Below are positions 50,261 to 59,645 of a stretch of 64,000 nt of DNA, in pieces (the first letter of the stretch is position 1; each line of letters begins with the position of its first letter). The notes beneath the pieces are model-generated. The model ran no database searches. It was not told the DNA's origin and was given only the letters and a program-made list of their open reading frames with translations. Origin of the DNA: Candidatus Bathyarchaeota archaeon (GTDB lineage Archaea > Thermoproteota > CALKCG01 > B24); the NCBI GenBank assembly GCA_018396755.1, contig JAGTQM010000003.1, positions 1 through 64,000 on the forward strand, in the 5' to 3' direction. The position numbers and the translations under genes are program-made.

Positions 50261-51814
50261 CTACTGCTCTCTACCCGCCGCCTCTAACACTTGGAAGGCT
50301 TCTCTATAGGTATTCTTAACCGCAGGGTACAGTTTAACGTATACTCTGTAGAATCTATCGTATGTTTTTTTAACGTTTAAATTCGGCTGGTAGACTTTGA
50401 ATTCCCTGTAGAACTTAGATATTGCGTCGTCGACGTCTTTATATAATCCAGCTCCTAATCCAGCCAGCATAGCGGCTCCTGCAGATGAAGCTTCTGTTAT
50501 ATCTGGCAGTACAACACGCTTACCCGTTATATCTGCTTTGAGCTGAAGCCAAAACTTCGACCTTGCACCTCCTCCAACAGTCCTAATCTCTTCTATTTCA
50601 ACGCCGAGCTTCTCCAGCGTTTCAATATTCAGTCTAAGCTCATATGTTATGCCTTCAACGATAGCTCTTATAAGCTCTGGTTTACCGTGTGCTACAGTTA
50701 AACCTATGATCAATCCTCTAGCATACGTATCCCAGTTCGGTGTTCCAGCACCCATGAAATATGGAGCGATTAGGAGACCCTGCGAACCTACTGGTGCTTT
50801 AGACGAATCTTCCATCATAAGATCGTAGACGCTAACCCCCCTCTTTGAAGCCTCTTCAACGTATTTTTCTCCAAACTTATCTCTAAACCATCTTAAGAGT
50901 ATTCCAGCCGTCGGATTTGCTCCGAGTATTAGGTAGCGGTTTGGAGCTACATGGCAGTAGCTTGCAAAACCCATCGGTATCATCTCTCTGCGGAGTAGAG
51001 GCTTATGCAGGGGTGCTACTATGCTTTCAACTGTACCGGTTGCTACGTATGTGGCTCCAGGGTTTATAGCGCCTACGCCTAATGTTCCACACGCCTGGTC
51101 ATGTCCACCTGTAACTACTAGTGTACCTTCGTCGAGCCCAGTTTCATCTGAGGCTTTTCGAGATACTTCCCCCACGACTTTACCAGATGGATGTGGCTCT
51201 GGAAGCTTATCTTCGTCTAAGCCTGAGGGTTCAAGTATTTCACGGCTCCAGTTGAGCCGTCTAATGTCGAAAATCATAGTTCTAGACGCAAGTGAATAGT
51301 CTATGGCTGGTACTCCACAGAGAAGCATGTTTATGAAGTCTTCCCATAGGAGGAACTTCCAAGTCTTCTCGTAGATTTCAGGCTTATTCTCTTTAAACCA
51401 CATGAGTTTAAACAGTGTGTAGACTGGTGAAGAAGGGTGTCCAGTTATTTCGAAGAGCTCGGCTCTATCTATGAGCTTAAGAAATTCGTCATGCTGTTTA
51501 ACGGCCCTATCGTCCCACGTGGTTATACAACGGTATAGCGGATTAAGCTCCCTATCTAAAGGTGTGAAAGCCTCTCCTTGAGCTGAAACACTCAACACTT
51601 CTATTTCATCTACTTTAACCTCGGATTTAGCTACAGCCTCTTTTATGGTTTCAACAACTCCACGCCATACTTCTAGAGGCTCTTCTTCAGACCAACTGGG
51701 CTTTGGATGGTACAGGAGGTACTCTCTATACGATTGAGCAATTAAACGCCCATCCACGTTAAACAAGACGGCTTTACACCCAGTCGTACCGACATCCAAC
51801 CCTAGTATGTACAT
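50261..51814 (-). CDS. FGGY-family carbohydrate kinase, xylulokinase-like
   Basis: The 517-residue kinase has the N-terminal phosphate-binding LGLDVGTTGCKAVLFNVDG at 4-22, CITTWDDRA near 91, VVTGGHDQACGTLGVGAI near 233, then ATGTVESIVAP and the C-terminal FGGY signature region ILVKE-like GGGARSKFWLQLKADITGKRVVLP near 404 followed by EASSAGAAML. These fit the xylulokinase branch better than glycerol kinase. It phosphorylates a pentulose or related ketose. No transporter or isomerase is adjacent, so the true sugar is uncertain. It is divergent from the nucleoside hydrolase gene. Confidence 0.85.
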   Translation of the reverse strand: MYILGLDVGTTGCKAVLFNVDGRLIAQSYREYLLYHPKPSWSEEEPLEVWRGVVETIKEAVAKSEVKVDEIEVLSVSAQGEAFTPLDRELNPLYRCITTWDDRAVKQHDEFLKLIDRAELFEITGHPSSPVYTLFKLMWFKENKPEIYEKTWKFLLWEDFINMLLCGVPAIDYSLASRTMIFDIRRLNWSREILEPSGLDEDKLPEPHPSGKVVGEVSRKASDETGLDEGTLVVTGGHDQACGTLGVGAINPGATYVATGTVESIVAPLHKPLLRREMIPMGFASYCHVAPNRYLILGANPTAGILLRWFRDKFGEKYVEEASKRGVSVYDLMMEDSSKAPVGSQGLLIAPYFMGAGTPNWDTYARGLIIGLTVAHGKPELIRAIVEGITYELRLNIETLEKLGVEIEEIRTVGGGARSKFWLQLKADITGKRVVLPDITEASSAGAAMLAGLGAGLYKDVDDAISKFYREFKVYQPNLNVKKTYDRFYRVYVKLYPAVKNTYREAFQVLEAAGREQ

Positions 51815-51967
51815 CAGAAACAGTTAAGTCGTCTCCATTAAAAATATTTTCCACCACCTACTCTAGCCCTTTCAAAAGTTCGTCGTCAGCCAAGTCTTAA
51901 CTAATTGGCTATTTATAATGGCTAAACAGCTAAAGTTATATTCTTCCAATCTTACTTTTGAAGTAGT

Positions 51968-52849
51968 ATGTTGAATGTTATTTTCGACACGGATATAGGT
52001 GACGATATCGATGATGCATTGGCTCTTCTACTCGCTTTGAAATCTCCAGAGATTAATGTTAAAGCCGTTTCAACGGTCTGTGGAGATGTGGAGACGAGGG
52101 CTATGCTGACTCTCCGGATAATGGAGGAGATGGGTGTGCGAGATATCCCTGTGAAGCCTGGTGTTTCTAAGCCTCTACTTGAGAGTAGACCGACTGATAA
52201 GCCCAATCAGGCTGTTGCACTTGAAGGTTGGGAGAGTAGGCTTTTAGATAGATGGCGGAGTTATGGAATGAGCGTAGCAGATTTCATAACATCATTCATT
52301 GAAGAGTCTAAGGGGGAAACTGTGATTGTAAGCGTAGGTCCTTTAACCAATATAGCTTTAGCTTTAGCCTCAAACCCTTGGATAGTCGATAAGGCTAGAC
52401 TTGTCATGATGGGTGGATGCTTCTCTAGGCAGGTGGCTGAGTACAATATTCGTAGAGATCCTGAAGCAGCTGGAATAGTGTTTGAATCCGGTATTCCATT
52501 GACAATGGTCGGGTTAGACGTGACGCTGAAGTGTATAATGAACGATAAACAGGTTGAAGCGTTTAAGTCTTCGAAGCTTCAAGAAGTACGGTTTGTATCT
52601 AAGATGATGGATGCTTGGATGCACTGCACTAAGTCTAGAAATCCAATACTCCACGACCCTCTAGCGGTAGCCGTGAGTTTTACAGAGAGCTTTGTCACGG
52701 TTAAGCCTATGCGTATATCCATGGAAGTCCGAGGAGAATACACTAGAGGGTTTACAGTCCCAGTAGATGGAGCGCCTAATGCAAACGTATGTGTCGACGT
52801 GAAGGGCGACGCTTTCCTAGACTTCTACATGAAGCGTGTCTTAGAGTAG
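51968..52849 (+). CDS. Nucleoside hydrolase (IUNH family)
   Basis: The N-terminus carries the calcium-binding aspartate cluster DTDIGDDIDDALAL (residues 7-20), the defining motif of inosine-uridine preferring nucleoside hydrolases. Further landmarks are VSVGPLTNIALALASNPWIVDKARLVMMGG near 113-142, YNIRRDPEAAGIVFESGIPLTMVGLDVT near 153-180 and LHDPLAVAV near 230. It splits N-glycosidic bonds of nucleosides to base and ribose for salvage. At 293 residues it is normal length. ThiL follows 16 bp later and may be cotranscribed, although the two have no obvious pathway link. Confidence 0.92.
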   Translation: MLNVIFDTDIGDDIDDALALLLALKSPEINVKAVSTVCGDVETRAMLTLRIMEEMGVRDIPVKPGVSKPLLESRPTDKPNQAVALEGWESRLLDRWRSYGMSVADFITSFIEESKGETVIVSVGPLTNIALALASNPWIVDKARLVMMGGCFSRQVAEYNIRRDPEAAGIVFESGIPLTMVGLDVTLKCIMNDKQVEAFKSSKLQEVRFVSKMMDAWMHCTKSRNPILHDPLAVAVSFTESFVTVKPMRISMEVRGEYTRGFTVPVDGAPNANVCVDVKGDAFLDFYMKRVLE

Positions 52850-52865
52850 CTACTAGGAGGCTGCC

Positions 52866-53858
52866 GTGTTTTTGACGGTTTCCGATTTAGGTGAAAGACT
52901 ACTTATCAAGCAGATATGGGAACTTGTCAGAGTAGACCCTGAGGAGCTTCTAGGTGCAGGTTTAGACGACGCAGTCGCCAAGGAGATCGGCGAAGGCCTT
53001 GTCTTAGTTGCACATACAGACGTTTGGGTTGAAAAGTCAGACCTACTGCCGGGTATGAGCTGGTATTCAGCTGGTAGGAAGGCTGTAGTAGCCAATATTT
53101 CAGATATAGCTTCTAAGGGTGCTAGGCCTTTGGGCGTTTTATTCAGCATAGGTTTGCCATCGGTTTTTCCTCTAGAGTCGTTTAGAGAGCTTGTCAGAGG
53201 TCTTGGAGATGCCATCACGGAATATGGTACTTACCTGCTCGGTGGAGATTTAAGTGAGAGCTGTGAAGTTACCTTGGCGGGTTTCATAGTAGGTTTAACG
53301 CATCGTGGTAAGCTACTTTCCCGAAGAGGGGCTAAACCGGGAGATATGGTCGCTACGACGGGGAATCTAGGTCTTACATCTGTAGGCTTCAAAATACTCT
53401 TGGAGGGGTTTGAAGCTCCAGAGGATATAAAGAGTAAGGCTGTTGAATCGCTGTATAAGCCTGTGGCTAGGCTTAGAGAGGGCTTAGCTTTAGCAGGTTC
53501 TGGAGCCGTAGCAGCCTCTATGGATATAAGCGACGGTTTAGCCCTAAGTCTAAACCAGCTCGCCGAAGTCAACGGTGTAAAGATAGTTGTAGAAGACATT
53601 CCAGTAACGTCTGAAGCTGAAGAGTTTTCGAAGATGCATGGATTAGACGTTGAACAGCTCATCTTATACGGGGGAGGTGAAGAATATGAACTACTCTTAG
53701 CCGTCAAGCCAGATATGTGGGCTGAAGCCGTAAAAACCGTGAAAAACGTAGGTGGCATGCTCTACAAGATAGGCGTCGTAGAAGAGGGTAGTGGGGTCTA
53801 TACTGTTGACGGTGAGAAAATCGAAGCCAAAGGATGGGAGCACTTTATAAAACCATAG
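52866..53858 (+). CDS. thiL: Thiamine-monophosphate kinase
   Basis: The 330-residue AIR-synthase-fold enzyme shows GAGLDDAVAKEI near residue 36, VAHTDVWVEKSDLLPGMSWYSAGRKAVVANISDIASKGARPLG near 55-97, where the aspartates bind Mg-ATP. It also has the GGDLSESCEVTLAGFIVG segment near 120 and SMDISDGLALSLNQLAE near 218, the closing ThiL motif. It phosphorylates thiamine monophosphate to the active diphosphate. The start is GTG. Homologues HypE and SelD are excluded by the ThiL-specific SDGL order and the lack of a Cys-rich tail. Confidence 0.88.
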   Translation: MFLTVSDLGERLLIKQIWELVRVDPEELLGAGLDDAVAKEIGEGLVLVAHTDVWVEKSDLLPGMSWYSAGRKAVVANISDIASKGARPLGVLFSIGLPSVFPLESFRELVRGLGDAITEYGTYLLGGDLSESCEVTLAGFIVGLTHRGKLLSRRGAKPGDMVATTGNLGLTSVGFKILLEGFEAPEDIKSKAVESLYKPVARLREGLALAGSGAVAASMDISDGLALSLNQLAEVNGVKIVVEDIPVTSEAEEFSKMHGLDVEQLILYGGGEEYELLLAVKPDMWAEAVKTVKNVGGMLYKIGVVEEGSGVYTVDGEKIEAKGWEHFIKP

Positions 53859-54167
53859 TGAAGATTTTACCGCTTAAAAGACATAGACTAACTATTATAT
53901 GTCCTATCTCCTATCCTATGCGGTCTTTGATTTTTTCCGTTTTCTCTGTAGATCATGTAAGAGTAGATAAGGCCGATTTACACAGCTTACATTTCATTTA
54001 TCGAATATTTGAAAACCCAGTTCCATGAGAAGACTGCTAACGTCTGATGTCATAGTAAAATAGAAACCAACCTAAAACTTTAATAAACAAAGCATATAGA
54101 AATTTCTCCGTAAACTAAGCCTCAATCCAAATTGAAACAATGAGAAAAATATGATATTAGTAGCCGT
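53859..54167. other. Gap between thiL and tRNA-Ala
   Basis: No gene is supported. A 64-codon frame at 53834-54028 overlaps the thiL end and looks like chance. The last 60 bases are AT-rich and contain aaaaatatgatatta at 54145-54159, which is close to the tRNA for a TATA element but may contribute to its promoter. Confidence 0.3.
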
Positions 54168-54242
54168 GGGCCGGTAGTTCAGCCTGGTATGAATACCCGG
54201 TTTGCACCCGGGTGGTCGCGGGTTCAAATCCCGCCCGGTCCA
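54168..54242 (+). tRNA. tRNA-Ala (anticodon UGC)
   Basis: The acceptor stem GGGCCGG (54168-54174) pairs with CCGGTCC (54235-54241) with one G-T pair, and the discriminator is A. The anticodon stem cccgg/ccggg encloses tttgcac with anticodon TGC. The T-arm is gcggg-ttcaaat-cccgc. The D-stem is gttc/gaat with one G-T pair. No intron and no encoded CCA are seen. Confidence 0.95.
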
Positions 54243-54942
54243 CTCTCACCATACTTCCGCCATTAGGTTGAAAACGTCTTCTTTCTTCTCCAGAAGCGGG
54301 GTATACTCCAAGCCATGCTTCTAAAAGCTGGTTCACCGACTTAAATATCATCTCTTTTAGCAACAAGCTCTAACTTTTTCTTAAGAGTTTCAGAAATGAT
54401 TAAAACATCTGGACTTAGTCATTTTCTCGCTTCTAGGCATCTTCTAATTTCTTCTAGAAAAATGAACAGTCGTACAATTCCCCTTTTTTTCTAGAGATCA
54501 CACCTAACCTTGGAAAGTCCTCGTAGTGCTAGAACCTTCCGTTAGAGCCAACCTTTTTAAATATATGCATTCACCACATCTAAACATTTTCTCCATGTTT
54601 TTCCTATTTTAACCCTTCCATTTTCAATTACGCATTTAGAGTATTTAAAAAGCGAGGTGTTGCAGATATAGCAGCGTTATATATTATGGTAAAAACCGGA
54701 GGGGAGGGGGTAGGTGAAAATACTTAGAAAATATGCTTATTTATTGACTTATTTTAACGGTGATTTTATCGCCTAAGAGGTAGGTCTTTCATTCCGAAGG
54801 CCCCTCATTCTGTTATTACACATATTTGGATGGCATCGATATATAATTTGCAAGTATCCTTCCCTCATAAAACTTGAAAGCAACCAATAAACTGAGACCG
54901 ATATACTTCAATACAATAATCTGTAGATGTTAGATTCCCCCA
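54243..54942. other. 700-bp gap with a possible degraded gene remnant
   Basis: No intact gene is present. On the minus strand from about 54480 to 54270, broken frames read VRLFIFLEEIRRCLEARK, a stop, VLIISETLKKKLELVAKRDDI, and then in another frame SVNQLLEAWLGVYPASGEE, running into the antisense of the tRNA. This looks like a decayed helical protein, and its position against a tRNA 3' end would suit an old integration event, but no family is recognisable. The rest, toward the glycoside hydrolase, is AT-rich and featureless. Confidence 0.3.
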
Positions 54943-56268
54943 TCATCTATACAGTAGAAGCACAGAATCCCCCGCAAATGGTGTTTTTAAAGTTCGCCAT
55001 CGCCCTCCCCATATCGTACCCGTCGATACAGTGTTGCCGTCGACTGGGTGCATCCATTCTACTTTCAATTCTCCGCTTACATTTCGCAAGTCTACTTCAA
55101 CCTCCCCACCTGAAGGTAAGTAGATGACGTAGACTTCGCCGGGCTTTGCTAAGCAGTAGCGGGTCGAAGCTAAGTCTGGCAGGGGGAGCATTCCAGCTAG
55201 GTTGAAACGTTTCGCTATTTTAGCAGTATTCCCCATGGCTCTACGTATCTCCTCAGCATGTGGAATATCATCCGCAGACGTTAAACCTGCCCACGTAACA
55301 ATCCGACCCGTTAAATCGACAATCCGATCCATGAAAAGTAGATTATACCCCCTAATAAAACTCTTCCAAACCCACTGTGCATTTCCTCCCTCACCCCATA
55401 GATGATCCGTATCATTTAAAACAACCTTCCTCCCATCACTTACTGGCGGATCTTCGCGAAATCCTCCCTCCGGATTGGGAGATATCCAATCCGCAGGACT
55501 GTTGAAAAGATTAGCATTGGTTCCACTTCGTTCACCACCATACTGAAAAGTCATCCCTACCGGGTGTTGCTTAGACTTCTCAGCCTCGTAAGATTTGACG
55601 AAGCGTATAAAGTAGTACTGCCATTCCGTCGAATAGTTGCCAGCTTCATTACATATCTCATAGAGGACGTTGTCAAACTCGTCCACAATATCCACCACTT
55701 TACGGACATATTCTTCCTGCAAACTTAAAACACCCCTATTCTTGAGAGTATAATAGTCCAACCGTCCACCATCAACCCCATTCACATTGTTATCCGGATG
55801 AAACGGGTGGAACTCCCAACCTTGAACGGCAAATTGAGCACAATGCCCCTCAAAAAGCATGATCGACACATAGATACCTCTCTCAGCAGCCATCCTCACC
55901 CTACAGCGCAAACGTTGAAAATAAGACTCGTCAAACACATGCAGGTTGAATTTAGGCTTCCCATCCCTCGCAAGCCCAGGCCCAGTACGCCTCCAAGGAT
56001 GCGGCTGACAAAATGAAAAAGGCTTATCAAGACTATAGCGGTATTTCGGCATTTCCCAACGCCATAATCGGATAAAATTATGGCCGTACTTCTGGAGAAA
56101 GTCCAAATAGGCTGAAAAGTCAAACTGAGGAGGCGGGTCTACTGGCCCCATATCCTGTAGATTACTCCACGTATGCGACCCGGTTAAATAGACCGCTCGT
56201 CCACCGTCGTCGGTAAAATACCTCGGATTCTCCGAATGAACATATAGAGGACCCTTTAAATACCCCAT
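54943..56268 (-). CDS. DUF4038/GH140-like glycoside hydrolase
   Basis: The 441-residue protein starts without a signal peptide and reads VHSENPRYFTDDGGRAVYLTGSHTWSNLQD near residue 10, the entry to the DUF4038-type (apiosidase-like, GH140) TIM barrel. Barrel landmarks are GHNFIRLWRWEMPKY near 62, the candidate acid/base VLYEICNEAGNYS near 203 and VLNDTDHLWG near 286. The last 85 residues form a beta-sandwich like the collagen-binding-like module that often follows DUF4038. Such enzymes cleave pectic side chains. The codon choice is richer in C and G than in neighbours, and large gaps flank it, so transfer is possible. Confidence 0.72.
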   Translation of the reverse strand: MGYLKGPLYVHSENPRYFTDDGGRAVYLTGSHTWSNLQDMGPVDPPPQFDFSAYLDFLQKYGHNFIRLWRWEMPKYRYSLDKPFSFCQPHPWRRTGPGLARDGKPKFNLHVFDESYFQRLRCRVRMAAERGIYVSIMLFEGHCAQFAVQGWEFHPFHPDNNVNGVDGGRLDYYTLKNRGVLSLQEEYVRKVVDIVDEFDNVLYEICNEAGNYSTEWQYYFIRFVKSYEAEKSKQHPVGMTFQYGGERSGTNANLFNSPADWISPNPEGGFREDPPVSDGRKVVLNDTDHLWGEGGNAQWVWKSFIRGYNLLFMDRIVDLTGRIVTWAGLTSADDIPHAEEIRRAMGNTAKIAKRFNLAGMLPLPDLASTRYCLAKPGEVYVIYLPSGGEVEVDLRNVSGELKVEWMHPVDGNTVSTGTIWGGRWRTLKTPFAGDSVLLLYR

Positions 56269-56413
56269 TCTCCCCCCATAGATATTACCCGACGATAGGA
56301 TTTAAAAATTGTTCAAAAGCTGAGAAAATAAACTTTAACTAAAAAGCATCATTTTTAACACTTCATCAGAGTTTCCATCTCCAATCTCCCAATCAGTAGA
56401 ATCCACTGAAGAA

Positions 56414-56971
56414 TCAAAACGTCAAAGTTAGAGCCACTTTTTCAGCGACTAGATTTTTAACAGCCTCCCATCTACACTTCGAATACTCGACTTCACTTTC
56501 AACGTTTTCCTCTGAAATTCCATAAATCTCCATGATCCTATCGGATTTATCTTCTTCAATTAGATGCATATCCACATGGTTACGATAGCGTTCCATAAGA
56601 TCGTTCAACGCCTCTTTAACCCTATCCCTCTCCTCACCGATAATTATGAAAACCACATCGCATAAGCCCCTTTTAACGCCTAAAATACCGAGAGCTTCGT
56701 TTATCTGACGTTGAGTAGACGCCCTAACTAAAATCTCCATGGGTAGGCTCTTAGCAAGATTCAGTTTACAGTTGAAAGCCTCTAAAGCCGTTAAAACAGA
56801 GATAAGTACATGTTTAAAGCCGGCTACATTCTCAGCATTCAAAACCTGAACATTCAAACTGCCGAAGTCTTTACGGACTTTTCTAACCAGTAGCTCAGGG
56901 TCTTCCACGTAGACTTCTCTAACCGTTAAAACCCCAAGATAAAATCCATATCCTTTAAGTTCCACCATCAT
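56414..56971 (-). CDS. cgi121: KEOPS complex subunit Cgi121
   Basis: The 185-residue protein matches the small KEOPS subunit Cgi121: QVLNAENVAGFKHVLISVLTALEAF near residue 42, then the conserved LPMEILVRASTQRQINEALGILGVKRG near 75-102, and VVFIIIGEERDRVKEALNDLMER near 105. It recruits tRNA and stimulates Bud32 in the complex that contains Kae1. Kae1 itself is 26 kb away. The gene overlaps the phosphoribosyltransferase end by 17 bp, so the two are translationally coupled. The start may be either of two consecutive ATGs. Confidence 0.85.
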   Translation of the reverse strand: MMVELKGYGFYLGVLTVREVYVEDPELLVRKVRKDFGSLNVQVLNAENVAGFKHVLISVLTALEAFNCKLNLAKSLPMEILVRASTQRQINEALGILGVKRGLCDVVFIIIGEERDRVKEALNDLMERYRNHVDMHLIEEDKSDRIMEIYGISEENVESEVEYSKCRWEAVKNLVAEKVALTLTF

Positions 56972-57548
56972 GGAGAAACTCCTTCACTATCCTATTGACT
57001 ATTTTCCGTTTAACGCCAGCCTCCACTAGAATCCTCTTAACGTCTCTAAAACTCCCCCCTTCAGCCTTAATCCTCAACCAGATTTTTGTAGCAGACTCTC
57101 TAATCTCATGTGGAAATATTATCCAAGCCTCCGTTTCCCTAACGTAATAATCGGGCTTCACAATAGACCAAGGCTTAAAATAAAGACACGCTATCCTAGT
57201 CTCTAAAGCACCCATATCCTTAATGTGGTTTTTAACAAGCATTAAACTTTTACCTGTATCGGCTACATCATCAACCAATAGGACTTTCTTCTCATTTACA
57301 GGAACCTGTATGTCTTGTGTTATAGTAGGCTCGTCTTTCGTCTTTCCAATATCTAAGTAAAACTCAACCTTTATACTCGTAATATTTGGATTGTTTAGGA
57401 AATCTGATAAAAGTCTGGCTGGAATCCATCCTCCTCTAGCTATGCCCACGATTAAATCGGGTTTAAAACCTGAAGCTTTAATCATCGACGCTAAGTCTAA
57501 GCACATCTCATAGATCTCATCCCAACTTGGGGCTTCGTAAGTCACCAA
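56955..57548 (-). CDS. Purine/xanthine-type phosphoribosyltransferase
   Basis: The protein of about 197 residues has the PRPP motif VLLVDDVADTGKSLMLV near residue 90 and the upstream DLIVGIARGGWIPARLLSDFL near 31, in the style of archaeal Gpt-like xanthine/hypoxanthine phosphoribosyltransferases (COG2236). The C-terminal 50 residues (WLRIKAEGGSFRDVKRILVEAGVKRKIVNRIVKEFL) are an extra helical domain. Candidate starts are TTG 57548 and GTG 57545, about 5 bp after GGTGG; an upstream TTG at 57590 would add 14 residues. It is coupled to cgi121 and lies 20 bp or more after the UxaE-like gene. Confidence 0.85.
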   Translation of the reverse strand: MVTYEAPSWDEIYEMCLDLASMIKASGFKPDLIVGIARGGWIPARLLSDFLNNPNITSIKVEFYLDIGKTKDEPTITQDIQVPVNEKKVLLVDDVADTGKSLMLVKNHIKDMGALETRIACLYFKPWSIVKPDYYVRETEAWIIFPHEIRESATKIWLRIKAEGGSFRDVKRILVEAGVKRKIVNRIVKEFLHDGGT

Positions 57549-57610
57549 TTCAACCACCTGTTGAGTAGAGGTATTGAAATCCACGTTCAACTAGTATGCG
57601 AAGCATTAGA

Positions 57611-59383
57611 TTATTCTGGGCCTGCTCTAATTAAGTCTAACGCATCGGCAACAGTCTTAGTAGTATTAAAAACCTTTACAGCGTACTTCTCATAAACATC
57701 TTTTTTACGTGAAAGTCTGTAGAGTCTGTCCATGAAGATCCTCCTACCGTTCAAGTCTTTAGCATTAACCACTATGAAGGAGTAGTATCTGAAGAAATCG
57801 TCTTTAGGGTTTTTCGTAAAACCAGTTTTATCCATATATGTAGCAATTTCTCTAAGCTGTTGATCAGCGACTTTATCGCCTTCTAAAGCCCTTCTTCTAG
57901 CATACTCTAAAGTATAATCCCAAATTTCTTCAAAAACCCGTCTTTCTTCGCTTCCCTCGGGAAAATCGGCGAGCACTTCAAAAAACTTAAGCTGATATAT
58001 TGCAGACATTTTAAGCTTTAATCTACCCTTACATGCCTTTGCAATAGTCCGGTATACTTCAACGCTTTTATCACTGCCGGAGTGGAAATCTAGAATAGCG
58101 TTGAAATACCCGGCTACGGCTGATAGAACTTCAACTCTTCTTTTAAGCTCATCCAATGAACCTTTATAGTCCTCCCTCTTACTAAATCCCACATTCGGAG
58201 CTACTAGATCAACAGCCATACCCATTCTCCTACACTCAGAGAGACAGTAGAATAGTTCCTTTGGGTCTGTAAGCTCAGGTGTTTCATCAAGTGAAAGCTC
58301 GTAACTGAAATCCCCGTTAGTCTTACATTTAAAATACTCATACAGTTCTCTAGACTTGAGTAGACATAATCGGTATTTTAAGGCAAACCTCATAATTTCT
58401 TCCTCAGTAAAGGATATTTCAATGCAGTCTAACACATAGCGATGATGGGGTTGAATACTGCGAAGCACTTCTTCCGCCGCCTCGCCGAACTCCATCCAAA
58501 ACTCCACTCTAACGTCTCCGATAGGCCACTTTGACGGATCTGTAAACTCATATCTAATTAAATCTGAAGCGTCTACTGTTATACCTCTTACAAAACCCGT
58601 TTCAACCGCCTCATCTATTATCCTTCTATTGTAATCCATAGACGCCTCCAATCCTTCCAATACGTACTCACCTGTCTGCTCATTGCGTGAAAGTATTCTG
58701 GTTAAAACTTTACCAGGCTGTCTAACAATGATTAAATGGTCGATTTCAGTACCGTAATTATCAAAACCTGTTTTAAAGCACTCCAAAGCTATACTGTTGT
58801 ATAGAGTTTCAGCATCGAGTCCAGAGTGGCCAAGCCACTCTGGATACACCCCCGGCGGCGCATTTACGACGTCTTTAAGAGAAAACTCTCTGCCTGCAGA
58901 TAGCTGAAAATCTGCTGGAATATTCAACTCTTTCAAGGCATTTAAGAGATGGTCGAGGGTAAACAGCATTCTAACGCCTAATCCTAGTCTAGTCGTTTTA
59001 CTTAGGTTTTTTGGGCCGAATTCGGGCCTCTCTCTTAAGAGTCTTCTCAGGTTACCAGCGCTAAGGTCTACCATGGATATCGTATAACTATCAATTTTAC
59101 ATATAATGTTCTCCTTAAAAATAGTAGGAGGTTCCACCTCGTTTTTCGCTACGTAGAACATCTTTTCAGTATTGCATACATCGGCCACGCAATATAATGC
59201 ATTATTTCTAATCCTTATTGAATCAATTATTAGCTTAATTTTTTTAAGCTCACGGTTTTTAGCATCTATTATCTTCCTATCTTCTATAGTTATTCCAGTT
59301 TTGAAAATCCCTAATCCATCAATCATTCTACATAGTTCTTCAAATTCACTTTTAAGGGCGTCTTCTATCAATTGGCAAACCAA
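57611..59383 (-). CDS. UxaE-like (tagaturonate epimerase family) protein
   Basis: The 590-residue protein has a C-terminal barrel region with FSYELSLDETPELTDPKELFYCL near residue 362, GFSKREDYKGSLDELKRRV near 408 and ILDFHSGSDKSVEVY near 440. The order SxDET, Y-K-G-x-L and L/DxHSGSDK matches the UxaE family, which in Thermotoga epimerises tagaturonate to fructuronate. An earlier TRLGLGVRML and GTEIDHLII agree with that family's metal and substrate regions. The first 110 residues are extra. Some residues differ from bacterial UxaE, so the substrate may be another keto-acid. The start is TTG, and a UxaC-like gene exists at 18.5 kb. Confidence 0.6.
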   Translation of the reverse strand: MVCQLIEDALKSEFEELCRMIDGLGIFKTGITIEDRKIIDAKNRELKKIKLIIDSIRIRNNALYCVADVCNTEKMFYVAKNEVEPPTIFKENIICKIDSYTISMVDLSAGNLRRLLRERPEFGPKNLSKTTRLGLGVRMLFTLDHLLNALKELNIPADFQLSAGREFSLKDVVNAPPGVYPEWLGHSGLDAETLYNSIALECFKTGFDNYGTEIDHLIIVRQPGKVLTRILSRNEQTGEYVLEGLEASMDYNRRIIDEAVETGFVRGITVDASDLIRYEFTDPSKWPIGDVRVEFWMEFGEAAEEVLRSIQPHHRYVLDCIEISFTEEEIMRFALKYRLCLLKSRELYEYFKCKTNGDFSYELSLDETPELTDPKELFYCLSECRRMGMAVDLVAPNVGFSKREDYKGSLDELKRRVEVLSAVAGYFNAILDFHSGSDKSVEVYRTIAKACKGRLKLKMSAIYQLKFFEVLADFPEGSEERRVFEEIWDYTLEYARRRALEGDKVADQQLREIATYMDKTGFTKNPKDDFFRYYSFIVVNAKDLNGRRIFMDRLYRLSRKKDVYEKYAVKVFNTTKTVADALDLIRAGPE

Positions 59384-59446
59384 TTTAAAGAAAACACCTA
59401 CAACTACATTTAAATTTAATTTCTCCTACCTTCTCCTATGAAGACA

Positions 59447-59456
59447 ACTTTTTATA
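59447..59456 (+). promoter_or_regulatory. TATA box of tRNA-Pro
   Basis: The sequence actttttata ends 27 bp before the first base of the tRNA, a normal archaeal promoter distance. Confidence 0.5.
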
Positions 59457-59483
59457 GCCCACTTCTAATATCTGAATTGGAAA

Positions 59484-59559
59484 GGGGCCGTCGGCTAGTT
59501 TGGTCTAGGCTACGTGGCTCGGGCCCACGTGATCGCCGGTTCAAATCCGGCCGGCCCCA
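59484..59559 (+). tRNA. tRNA-Pro (anticodon CGG)
   Basis: The acceptor stem GGGGCCG (59484-59490) pairs perfectly with CGGCCCC (59552-59558), discriminator A. The anticodon stem cgtgg/ccacg encloses ctcgggc, giving anticodon CGG at 59520-59522. The T-arm is gccgg-ttcaaat-ccggc. No intron is present and CCA is not encoded. Confidence 0.93.
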
Positions 59560-59645
59560 CTTTCCCGTTAAAGACGTTATAGTAATGACCTAGGTAGATA
59601 ACATTTATATTGTGTTGTAAATTTCTAATTTTCTGGTAGAGTCTG

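Noticed and set aside
53834-54028. 64-codon plus-strand ORF after thiL
   Set aside because: It begins inside thiL in another frame, has no ribosome site and no recognisable features.
54157-54366. Minus-strand 69-codon ORF over tRNA-Ala
   Set aside because: Its C-terminal half (AGFEPATTRVQTGYS) is the well-known false translation of the antisense strand of a tRNA; only the part beyond the tRNA could be a gene remnant, which is noted separately.
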